Of a DNA stretch of 37,500 nucleotides, positions 1-10,789 are shown in pieces (positions within the stretch are counted from its first letter, which is position 1; every line of letters starts with the position of its first letter). Both the position numbers and the translations under genes were made by a program. The stretch comes from Glandiceps talaboti (taxonomy: Eukaryota > Hemichordata > Enteropneusta > Spengelidae). Below the pieces are notes generated by a model that made no database searches, was not told where the DNA came from, and saw only the letters and a list, made by a program, of their open reading frames with translations. The stretch covers positions 19,289,651 to 19,327,150 of the forward strand of contig NC_135563.1 in NCBI RefSeq assembly GCF_964340395.1, in the 5' to 3' direction.

Positions 1-523
1 GATTTAGAGGGGCAATGGAAGAGAAACCAACATATTGTGTTATGGATTTGTGTAGTTTGCAAGAGATAGTTTCATGGATCAATGACCAGTTTCATCTTGC
101 ACTCACGTTAGAATTTGGAGAGTTAAACTCCAGTCCCCCATTAAAACAAAAACTAATAACAATTTACTCAGTAGTATCTTACACTTGAGATTTATGTAGT
201 TCGCTGTGAACTTTGGGGAATTCCAAAAATAGATCTAATTTACATAAATAGATTAAAGAAACACTTCAAATGGTCAATCTTAATGTAATGTTCTATGCAA
301 ACTGAGTTAGTATAATTTTCCCGCCGATGGCTTCTGTTACCGTCCATTATCTTACTACGTGCTTTAATACGGGCACTTCTCTTGGATATTTCAAGAAATG
401 GGATGAATATGTTCTTATTAGATTTAAATCCGCGGATAAACTATACCTCCACATGTCTTCAATCTGATCGACCAAGGAAAGGGAACATAGCTTGATTACT
501 ATAGATGATCTCTAAGGAAACTA

Positions 524-527
<4 letters not shown>
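1..527. other. Unique AT-rich sequence, no feature seen
   Basis: No long open frame, RNA gene or repeat is visible on either strand. It probably lies within the first intron of the receptor gene located further right. Confidence 0.6.
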
Positions 528-588
<61 letters not shown>

Positions 589-615
589 ATTCAATTCATT
601 CATTCATTCATCCAT

Positions 616-670
<55 letters not shown>

Positions 671-675
671 TTCAT
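528..675. repeat. Compound microsatellite (GT)n-(CATT)n-(TTTA)n
   Basis: An uninterrupted GT tract of 60 bp (528-587) is followed by CATT/CATC repeats (588-612) and then about 60 bp of TTTA repeats. Open frames across it encode only VCVC and LFIY repeats and are artefacts. It lies about 50 bp from a 35-bp minisatellite, so two tandem arrays are nearly adjacent. Confidence 0.97.
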
Positions 676-727
676 ACATACCATACAATATATACATTTG
701 AACCCTTGTTCTACTCAAATGATAATA

Positions 728-1399
728 TCACCCATTACCTTTGCACCCTTGGCCAACTGATATCACCCATTACATGTACCTTTGCACCCTTGGCCAACTG
801 ATATCACCCATTACTTTTGCACCCTTGGCAAACTGATATCACCCATTACCTTTGCACCCTTGACCAACTGATATCACCCATTACCTTTGCACCCTTGGCC
901 AACTGATATCACCCATTACCTTTGCACCCTTGGCCAACTGATATCACCCATTACCTTTGCACCCTTGGCCAACTGATATCACCCATTACTTTTGCACCCT
1001 TGGCCAACTGATATCACCCATTACTTTTGCACCCTTGGCTAACTGATATCACCCATTACTTTTGCACCCTTGGCCAACTGATATCACCCATTACGTTTGC
1101 ACCCTTGGCCAACTGATATCACCCATTACCTTTGCACCCTTGGCCAACTGATATCACCCATTACCTTTGCACCCTTGGCCAACTGATATCACCCATTACT
1201 TTTGCACCCTTGGCCAACTGATATCACCCATTACCGTCGCACCCTTGGCCAACTGATATCATCCATTACCTTTGCACCCTTGGCCAACTGATATCACCCA
1301 TTACTTTTGCACCCTTGGCCAACTGATATCACCCATTACTTTTGCACCCTTGGCCAACTGATATCACCCATTACTTTTGCACCCTTGGCCAACTGATAT
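728..1399. repeat. 35-bp minisatellite, 19 copies
   Basis: The monomer reads CTGATATCACCCATTAC followed by CTTTGCACCCTTGGCCAA, 35 bp in all. I count 19 copies by the TTGCACCC core, all in phase except copy 2, which carries a 6-bp insertion (ATGTAC, about 773-778). Each typical unit contains two perfect 8-bp palindromes separated by one base, TTGGCCAA and TGATATCA. The base after ATTAC varies: C in copies 1, 2, 4-7, 12, 13, 15 and 16; T in 3, 8-10, 14 and 17-19; G in 11. Other variants are single substitutions in the palindromes (copies 3, 4 and 9) and ACCGTCGC in copy 15. Since 35 is not a multiple of three, the array is not coding. Confidence 0.97.
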
Positions 1400-2050
1400 A
1401 TGTTACAATACATATATGAACAATGAAAATTAAACGCGTTTTATTTATATCTGTATGTTTCATCATAGTCGTAGTGGTATCACTTGTAGCTCCTGGATGC
1501 TTGCCAAATGTCAATCTTAAAAATCGTTCATGTAAATTATTTTTGTCGAAATATGGAGGAGGAAGAAGTAATAATCTTTCTTCTCCACATGTTTGAAAAT
1601 TAAATGTTAAGCTTTCTAGCTTTGCTTAACTTTGATATATATATAGTAGGGCAGTTGTGTAACATACGTCTTCAACCTGGTTATACCATGAGACATTGCA
1701 AATCAACATCATCCAAACAGTCAGCTTTTTATGACAAATTCGTGTCTGCGGTTTTAAATTCAACTCGATAACTCTTCCTGCATATGTATTTGCGTTGAAC
1801 ACGCAGTGTTATCTTGGCTAGCTTACTTTTGTCACATCATTATACCAGCCTACAAATTCAATGTATAACGGCATGTGAGTGGACTAATGGAGGCACGTGT
1901 ACTTTTTCCGCCTTGATTTATGTCACACATAGTATAACTGATTGTATTTTAAAAATACAACAGTAATATTTCAATTGAAATCGAAAGATGTAATAAAATG
2001 ATTATCACGTTAATCTGGTTTAGTCTGCAGTACCCATCTACTAAGAAATC
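1400..2050. other. Unique intergenic/intronic DNA, no gene seen
   Basis: AT-rich, with a short TATATATATA run near 1636. No supported feature on either strand. Confidence 0.6.
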
Positions 2051-2055
2051 AGGCA

Positions 2056-2137
2056 AGAAAAGACGAGACGGGACGAGACGAGACGAGACGAGGCAGGACA
2101 AGACGAGACGAGACGAGACGAGACGAGACGAGACGAA
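2056..2137. repeat. Pentanucleotide (AGACG)n microsatellite
   Basis: About 16 imperfect repeats of AGACG (GACGA), with variants GGACG and GGCAGGACA in the first half and a purer second half (2100-2137). Confidence 0.93.
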
Positions 2138-5100
2138 ACTATTAAAAGTGACATCTCAGTAAGGCTAGATTTCTTGATTTCGTACAGAGATCATCTTTCA
2201 TCCTGTGGATTCCATTTAGAATGACATTTCTTAACCTTTTAAGAAATGGGTATGGTTTACACATATCTGTCACGAACACAGCTCATATAAACACAGTTCG
2301 ATAACAACGGTTTTAGCATGTAAATGAGCTGATTTACATATTTCACTGCATACCCTGAGGCGAAAAACCAAACAATTTTACATAGAAGATAGGACGGCAA
2401 AACCATGCTGTGATAGATACTGATTAATTTGTCAACATAAACGTTTACAAAAACCACTAAAATGGCCATTTTTGATATTGTTATGTAACTTTATTTCTTT
2501 CACATGAGCAGTCAGAGACAAGTGTTTTTCCGTTACCAGGACTGCACTGCAGCTGTAAATGGGTATCCAACACAGAGAAGTATTAGCACCATATTACGAT
2601 TCAGAACGCATCCACTGATGCTTTTAAAGATCCGTACTACGTACACATTAACTGCTGATCTAGTTGTCTCTTAAAATACTCAAGTACCTTTAAACAGATG
2701 TAGGGGAAATGGTTGATGCTACTGCAGATTATCAAAAGGTAACGACTTTTCTAATGACTTTATCATCATGCTAAACTACAAAGCAAAATGTGGGTATTTT
2801 CGTTATCGGTAGATTTTACATCTTTAGTGATTTATGATGTACAGCTATATCCATCTAAAGTAGCACGCTATTTCGGTCTGACGCAGTCTTGTCGTGAAAG
2901 ATAGCCATAAAAGTTATAGATTTCAATTTGAAAGCAAAATAAGCTGTCTTTTATCATTTGCGAAATCTGGTAACATATCCGAAAAGTTACCACCTGCGCT
3001 ATTTCTGTAATAAATTGATCCTTCCCTACTAGACCAAATCATTGCTCAATGGTTCATGCTGAGGAGATTTCCTCCAAATACTCATTTTACAAGGACGTAG
3101 ATCATTGTACGACAAACAGCAACATGTATCTCATAAAACATTTCGAATCTCAATATTAATGTTACACTTTTGACGTGAGAAAATCTCTTACGTAAACAAC
3201 GATTTATTGATGTAAGAGTTTAAATCTATGCATGTGACGTAGATTGTCTCATATAATAGCTCCTTAGAAGAAAAGGAAATTGTTGCTCAATTATTGTATA
3301 CTTAAAGGCACTTTTAAATGAATTTCAAAAACAGAATGTGACTATTTCTTCTCTCTAAAAATCCATATTTCTACATCATTGTTTCTTTGTGCATAGGTCA
3401 AATTTGATATCAGGAGTATTTTATAGCATGGGTATAATCTTGTCGCTTGAATCCTGTGAAACATAATACGAGTAAAAATGGCTTAACGATCATATGCTTA
3501 CTATTGGTGTGTCACCTTTGTGCAAGGTTTGAGTGAAATCGGCCTATGCGTGTCTGAGAATAGACTGGACATGTCAGCAAGTCTTTAGGTTCTTATGTAA
3601 CTGCGCGCAGTCCTTCTGATGTCACAAATGTAAAAGTACACACAGAGTCTGTACCCGGTTGCCATTTAAAAGTCGTCTTAATTGCATTTTTATTGTCTAA
3701 ATAAAATGCTCAGGATTCATCTCATAGTGAAATAGATCGTCAACTGTAAATCGAAAACAGAGTCGATAGTAATCGTGGATACAAACGATTAACTATTTGC
3801 ATAATCGCTATTTGCAGACACTCTGATACAATGTCAGTAACTGCATTGAAAGGTACACTGAGACAAGAGCAATTAAAAGCTTATGATACGGCGAATTTAA
3901 CGTCTAGTCGTTTCTATTAAAGGAATGACAAACAGCTACAAAACATTTATACACGCCATGATCCCTGCTATCTGTTCGGCTTGCTTTCACATGTGTACAC
4001 CCCTTCAAAGCTTAACATAAAACTAAATTTGTTCAGCTATGTATGGTATTGAATGTATTTTAGTAAAATAAACATTAATACTTGAACGAATAGTTTTGTT
4101 TGTGCATGAGCTCGATATTATGAAAGAGCCCTCTCCTTACACACCTCTATATCACAAAGAGGTTATGCGGGGGTTATTCAACATTTAAGTTTGGTAACAT
4201 TTTTAAAAAAAGCATAATTTGAATATTGAACCACTATAGCTCTAAATGTCAAAATAATGCATTTGTTTCAAAATTCATTAAACTGTTCCATTTGTCCATA
4301 CACAGCCGTTCTTGTTCATTTAAGTGCTGCTGGCCTCATATAATTAGGTAGTGACAACCTACACAGAGTCGTTTAATCATTGATCAGTATTGGAGAAGTA
4401 ATTTATCAATGCATCTGGAGTGTTCGGGGATTTTAATAAACATTCTCAATATTGTTTTCATTCTCATTTCCATTCCTTACTTGATCTCAAAAAAAAGCAA
4501 AGCTGTCATACTTTTGGTAAGACAGGATTTCTGTACCAATACCGCGAATTAATGACGAATTCCTTTTATTAAACGTCTAACTATTCAAATACCAATAACG
4601 AATAAAAGAATGTATGTTTGTTTTAAAAACCAACATTTTGATTAATTTGCTTCATAAATGTCAGATGTCAGTCATATTAATTGGTAAAGAATTTGAAGTT
4701 GCCATGGTTACGAGTCAAGGCTGTAAAATATGTCATATATCACTGTAAGTCTGACGGTTCTTTCCTGTAGTGTAAACTTATATTCGATTTCTGATATAAA
4801 ATGAAGAATTTTAGGTTTGTTTAAATTGGTTGTAAAGACATAACACCTGGTCTTGGAGATTATGAACATAAATTCACGTATAGTTCCATTAGGAAGGTAT
4901 TTATTTTATTTTGAGGTATAATGCTAGCACTCCGGGTTTTTTTTCATTACGTACATCATCGGTTGGTCAAAAATAGAAGCACTGTTTCAAAATTATTCCG
5001 ATTATTAATCTAAGGTTTCTTATCCACTGAAAACAGTTATTCTCTATAACATTTTTTGAAATTAAAAGTATCTGGTAGCCTCAAGCCGCTATATTTTATT

Positions 5101-5907
5101 GTTCTGTATAGGGTAAAAATCAATAGATAAACCGCAATGATTCGATCATTCGACTTATGAGCGACTTGAGCGGTTGCCTTTCTTAATTACATTAAATGTT
5201 ATAATGATTGGGTTGTTTTTGTACTTATTACTTTTAAAAAATTAATTTCAATCTTTCATGCTCCTTTGTATATTGATATATAAGTCTTGTTATTTCTCAT
5301 TATCTCTACAAACATCATGTTGTACATCTGTCAACTGCGCATTATTAAAATCAACGACTTTATGAATATTTCTATTTAACATTTCAAAGGTAAAGGTTGG
5401 AATAGAGATTAGAGTCCTACAAATGCAAGAATATTGCAGTATTTAAGGGTTTAAAGGTTTTCAGAAAAGTGTTCTTTATTCAAAAGGTTAATGGTCTTTT
5501 GCCAAAGAATATTATAAATGTATAATGTACATTGAAAACATACAACGGATTACTCCACGTGTAACCCAGGTTGCAAATGTTTGAACAGAAACACAGGATT
5601 TATTTTCTATGTGGTTTCTATGTTCTATGTCACGACTACAAGCGTGAAACGTCATCAATTCTGCAATGCTCGAAAATTGAGTCAAACGGTAAATATCGCC
5701 GTAATAGTCATAGATTATGCATGTGTAGGTGTAATAATACTACTTCCCAATATTAGCCCCAAAATAGTTTTGAAGTTTTAATGCTACTCGTATATTATTG
5801 TAGTAACTACGCTCCTACGTCACTGGTGTACTTATATTTGTATACGAAGAAAAAAAGTAGGATACAATTATAATTATGGAAAAATAATTACATAGCTCGA
5901 GACTGAC
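2138..5907. other. Unique AT-rich noncoding DNA (about 3.8 kb)
   Basis: Only short random open frames occur (for example 2257-2469 minus and 5571-5781 plus), with no recognisable domain. One near X-box lies at 4698-4711. I see no RNA gene, tandem array or transposon end. Confidence 0.55.
4698..4711. promoter_or_regulatory. Near-consensus RFX X-box
   Basis: GTTGCCATGGTTAC differs from the palindromic X-box consensus GTTGCCATGGCAAC in two positions, and from the looser two-half-site pattern in one. No TATA or CCAAT element was found around it, so function is doubtful. Confidence 0.2.
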
Positions 5908-5975
5908 ACAGATACAGACACACGCAGACAGACAGACAGATAGATTGACAGACAGATAGACAGATAAACAGACAT

Positions 5976-6058
<83 letters not shown>

Positions 6059-6073
6059 GGCAGGCAGGCAGGC

Positions 6074-6158
<85 letters not shown>

Positions 6159-6160
6159 GT
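5908..6160. repeat. Long (GACA)n tetranucleotide array with a (GGCA)n core
   Basis: About 250 bp of CAGA/GACA repeats. It is degenerate at the left end (GATA, GATT and AACA variants) and nearly perfect from about 5970, apart from an internal block of GGCA repeats (6059-6074). The overlapping minus-strand frames encode only CLSV repeats and are not genes. Confidence 0.97.
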
Positions 6161-7758
6161 TCGTCACACAAGAAACCAGGCTTACACAGACACACGCATA
6201 TATATTATATGTGTTTGCGTATTTTTCTATACTATTCATTTAGACTAATGTTTTGCTCAATTCACTCACAAATTGGAGGTTGGTTATTTTTTATCATGGT
6301 AGGTAGAATAGGCACAAAGTGATGTCCGATGATAATAATGATATTTCAGGGTCCACTTTATACTCGTGATGATTCCCTTTCGGTTATCATTGCGTGTGCT
6401 AAATATTCAATTCACCGTCACCACAGCATGTTCCCTCACCGTAGAAGGACAACGTGGAAGCCCTAGCAATTAAATCGGAGTATGGAGAATTTGACCTTGG
6501 TATTGAAATTAGCAGACATTGAAAATCTCCCCAAGTGAAATATCCTGTAAATTGTGACAATTCGATCAACTTAATCTGCAATTACATCCCGGGATCGACC
6601 TTCAACTCCTCATCAACAACTTAACGCCCCACTGTCTCCCTTTTATCATAACTTTTTATTCCTACACTTAGTTTGTTTCATTCCTACGCTTGATAACAAC
6701 ACGTACACTGTCAATGAAAGGTAATATTTTCATTTTATTTTTTCCATACTTGAGGCCAAGGCGAATAATACATCTACCTTTAACGAAATGAAAAAGAATA
6801 CAAAGTGTACTAAAAACAGTTGCATTCACTATATTTTTACCGTATTTGATTTCATGTTCAAAATGAGCGTATTTAAGCTCGCGAAACACTGTACAGTATC
6901 ATTGATGCCTTTGTTGGGCAGGATTGGAAGACATCTGTACAACAATATATCAAATCTAGGTATGCACCATCATTTGTTCAGACGTTTTTCTTTGTCTCTG
7001 CCGGACAGTACCATAAGTATTGACAAAGCACAACAATGGGAGAGCCTCTAGTTATACCAGGTATACTCAAGGTTGTTACGTTGCCAAATCAATATACAAC
7101 CCTACACTGTAAGACTTACACACCCCATAAAATCTGTAATAACTGAAAGTGCGTCTTCCTTCAGTGAAAACCTATCATTGAAATTACACGCATGACATAG
7201 GTCGCCGCATTTTGATCAAACACTCAGACAGTTTTCACTTGCAATATATTTATTACGACTATAAGATTAATTTGGCCTGATGACCTTCAAATATTAACAG
7301 TTCCGAAAGGATGTCCGATACCCTCGGCACAAAATTGAGGAGCTAAATAATATATGCAAGCTATTGAAAGGCAAGGCCCCTGTCATATCTTTCTTATTGC
7401 AGTGAGTCACTTAAGTTAAGAATATGACAAGGAAATGAATGAATATCCGTTTGCCAAATGCCACCGTCTTCAAAAACATAGCTGAGAGGTTATCTCGTGG
7501 ACCATTACAAATAGATGAAGTTGAACGCAACATATAGGGAAAGTCTGACAGCATCTCACGTATAAACATTGATATTTACTCGTAATTTGAAGGAAAACTT
7601 GAGGGAAAACATACCAGAGACATTTACTTGAAAAACTGTAATATGCAATATATGACAGGACCATGTGTGTGTTAAAAGACGTTTGCAGTAAATGTTCAAT
7701 TACATCAATTTAGTTTTATTAACATATCTTGAAATATTAAATTTGGCTATAAATTTAC
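6161..7758. other. Unique noncoding DNA (about 1.6 kb)
   Basis: Short open frames (for example 6788-7051 plus, 87 codons) have no recognisable domain and no supporting splice context. Nothing else was found. Confidence 0.55.
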
Positions 7759-7859
7759 TCACCACCACCACCACCACCACCACCACCACCACCACCACCA
7801 CTACCACCGTCGTCGTCGTCGTCGTCGTCGTCGTCATCATCATCATCATCATCATCATC
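7759..7859. repeat. Compound trinucleotide (ACC)n-(GTC)n-(ATC)n
   Basis: Three triplet blocks in series: ACC to about 7808, GTC to about 7834, and ATC to 7859. Adjacent triplets differ by one or two substitutions, which suggests expansion of mutated variants. Open frames give poly-Thr, poly-Val and poly-Ile only. Confidence 0.96.
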
Positions 7860-8480
7860 CAATCAGATAGAGATGGTGAGATGGAAGGGAGAGTTACACA
7901 TGCATGTCACGTTGACTGAATACTACAGTAGGTGACTGACTTACTGAATTACTCATTGACTAACGTCAGAAAAAAATTAGGATAATCAAACATTTGGATA
8001 GAGAAAAACTGAGTGTCTTATTTCCCAGTATCCCTGTCAAACAGTCTTCTGTGTATCAATATCTCCAAATCCGTAGCGTATCGTTAATGCACATTCTACT
8101 GTTATGCTATTCAAATATTTCAAATTCTCACCTTTGGAAAACTTTGCATGAAGCGCGGATAGGCCTAATTATGATATTGAATAAAGTTTTTTAATAAATT
8201 TGTAATTATGTTTATTTTGTCTTCACAATTCATGCCACGTTGATTAATCAAATGTTTTGAAAAATCTCTGTGTGGTGCGGAACAAGTTGGATTTAAGCAG
8301 TTTCTTTACCCATATTGAATGGGGCAATTAAAGGGAAACGCGTTTGTTCATGAATGAAACACAAAAATATTTCAATGTCGTATCGAATTAAAATTTTGTT
8401 CCAAATACAAACTTGAAAATTGTAAGGTAACCTCAAATTTTCGACTGCACACTTCAGTCTTTGTCAACAGATTGGCCCAT
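7860..8480. other. Unique AT-rich DNA, no feature seen
   Basis: Nothing beyond short open frames on either strand. Confidence 0.6.
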
Positions 8481-8571
8481 TTGTGTTTGTGTTTGTGTTT
8501 GTGTTTGTGTTTGTGTTTGTGTTTGTGTTTGTGTGTGTGTGTGTTTGTGTTTGTGTTTGTGTTTGTGTTTG
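8481..8571. repeat. Hexanucleotide (TTGTGT)n tract
   Basis: About 15 units of TTGTGT with a short pure GT stretch near 8530-8544, consistent with GT and TTGTGT interconversion by slippage. Confidence 0.95.
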
Positions 8572-8960
8572 GAACAAAAGTTTAAATCGATGAATTTTCA
8601 GATATTTCAATGCTTTTTGTCATTTGTACCCAAAAAGATCCCCAGACCTAATGTAATATAATTCTTAGGTAGCTTTATCTTTACCCAAACTAGATATGAT
8701 ACACTGTTCGGGTGAACAATGTAAAGTGCTTGCCATGTATTGTAATTACAAGAGGTGGTATTAACAACAGAACTGTAATTTCACTTCAAACTGAAGGATA
8801 CTTGTCATTTGAAATCGTCGACTAGCGATGTCACTTTATAATTCTCTCGTGTGATTATAACTTACATTGCGTGGTTTTTTTTGTATGTGTAAATGAAGGG
8901 AAATCAATTCTTGAACTGACTGCAAATACGGTTATACAAGTTCATCATAACCATCTGATA

Positions 8961-8968
8961 TGACGTCA
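8961..8968. promoter_or_regulatory. Perfect CRE palindrome TGACGTCA
   Basis: A full consensus CREB/ATF site with no other promoter element nearby. One such 8-mer is expected by chance in roughly this length of DNA. Confidence 0.2.
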
Positions 8969-9542
8969 CACTATTTCGTTTTTGGACTTATGGTCGACAT
9001 TAAAATGCAGAATATAATAATACATCTACAAAGTTTCAATTGAAGTTCATTACTCGAGTTGATAATAGGATTAAGTAAAGAAGAAGAGAAATATGGATTT
9101 AATACTAATCCCCGTGTTCTCTTGCTACCGACAAAGCGGATTAAAATGCAAAGATTATGCCGTAAACTACTGTAAAAATGGTGATCTCAGATCTGCACAC
9201 GTGGTGAATGTGAAGACGGTACTAACTCATTCACTTACATGAATATTTTACTCTTAAGGTAATTCTACGAACATCGGTTTCTTATCAACAACTAATTACT
9301 CAAGGGAATTGATCAAAGATACAATGTTATGGTACGGTATTAATATCGCACTTTGGTCCAATCGAAGTGGCGATATGGTGCTCAGATGCATGGATAGTAA
9401 ACGAACAGTAAGCGGAAGTAATTTGCTTATAAAAGTGATAGTCTGTTGTCTGTGGGCGATTTTAATCAACTGATTTTTGACTTTCTGGATACAAACTCTT
9501 AGTCAAAACCACCCTTTTCTGCAAATCACGTATTAGTAAGTA

Positions 9543-9653
9543 AATATAGTTATAAGTTATACAAATATGGTTATTTAGTATATACAACGTATCTTGATTT
9601 CACGAGCATTTTATTCACATAACTATATTATTATACACTTCTTATACTAAATA
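9543..9653. repeat. Two interleaved AT-rich inverted repeats
   Basis: AATATAGTTAT (9543-9553) is the reverse complement of ATAACTATATT (9619-9629). ATTTAGTATA (from about 9573) pairs with TATACTAAAT (from about 9643). The arms alternate A, B, A', B' instead of nesting. AT-rich composition makes chance a real possibility. Confidence 0.35.
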
Positions 9654-10775
9654 GCTGAATTTATATTATACTATTTACCACTTATGGCACTTATGTTAAG
9701 TCGGTGCATTTGCAATTTTAGTTAATGAAATACAGACAAAAGGTCCTGCTTGTCAAGTTAACTGAAAACTGTCCTTTTACAAGTGTGATTCCTGTGGGTG
9801 ACAGTGACTCACTCGCTAAGTCGGAGTTGTCATCCCACGCTTGTCACAGCAGCTGTTTTTAGCCATTAATATTCTAGTGTTCTCATCATTTAGCGATGAT
9901 TTGAGGAGTCTCTGCTGTATAGTAAAGGTCATTCTATTTTATTGCACTAGGGAAACGCATAGTATCATTAGAGCAAGTTATATCCAAATACTTTCCCCAA
10001 CTGACTTGTTTTCGACTTGTGATTTAACACAGTCGCTTCATATGTGCAACTTTACCTTCTCTATGGTTCACTAGAGGGCTACATGTAAAATGAAGAGCCA
10101 ACATCTGAAATTGCTCTAATATACATGCCTTGTGTAATCTTCATACTGAACGAATGAGACGTACTGTGATGAGAATAAAAAAGCCAATGTTGTTTAAACT
10201 TTGCAAGGAATAAGGAAATAGGTGTTGCTTGGTTAATTGTGTAAATGTTTACAATCGCGTATATTCGATACCTGTCTATGTTCGATTCCGTCAATTCTTT
10301 ACATTGCTTTACACGTTATGTGTTAAACACGTTACCCTAGTAGTAACCTACGTCTTTGCACTGTCTGCTAATCCAATGTAGTCGACTTTCTAAACTGGTT
10401 AGAAATAAAAAATCGAAACTTCAAATCATTTGATCATGTTTTTCGCCATGTTTAATAGCATGATGGGCGTTGCTAACTTGATTGAACATAGTGTATAAAG
10501 TAAGAACGTCGACATTTCTTTCTCCTTCTCCATACAATGCATAATTTCTTGTAGGCGAAATCCCAAATGAAATTGATGTTTAGCTGAAATGTATTTGATA
10601 CAGTGGGATGGTTATTGCAGAGGAAACTGACTGTAGGTCAGAAACACTGGAGGGGTCATAATCATTTAAATGTAACAGTTGGCGTATCCAATAGAAGCAT
10701 AGGCATCTAAAGGATTACAAAGAAAATATGAACTGCTTCGAGGCATAAGTTCGATCTTACAAGATTTGTAAAACC

Positions 10776-10789
10776 GTTACCATAGCAAC
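10776..10789. promoter_or_regulatory. Perfect RFX X-box
   Basis: GTTACCATAGCAAC fits the full consensus GTTRCCATRGYAAC, with both half-sites and a 2-bp spacer. RFX winged-helix factors bind such sites, often at ciliary and neuronal genes. A weak TATA-like run lies at 10838-10845, but no gene is recognised beside it. If it lies in the receptor intron it could be an intronic enhancer element (inference). Confidence 0.4.

Noticed and set aside
728-1399. CRISPR-like appearance of the 35-bp array
   Set aside because: The repeats are contiguous with no unique spacers; it is a eukaryotic minisatellite.
2056-2137. Telomere-like short tandem repeat
   Set aside because: The unit is AGACG, not TTAGGG or another telomeric form; an ordinary internal microsatellite.
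5815-6239. 121-126-codon minus-strand frames rich in CLSV
   Set aside because: Pure translation of the GACA microsatellite.
10278-10290. TGTTCGATTCC resembling a tRNA B-box
   Set aside because: No matching A-box at the right distance and no cloverleaf can be drawn.
10079-10294. A minus-strand frame containing IDRYRIYAI, which recalls the DRY motif at the end of TM3 in receptors
   Set aside because: The upstream residues show no TM3 pattern (no cysteine, no TASI-like helix), and the downstream residues do not resemble the second intracellular loop. A chance match.
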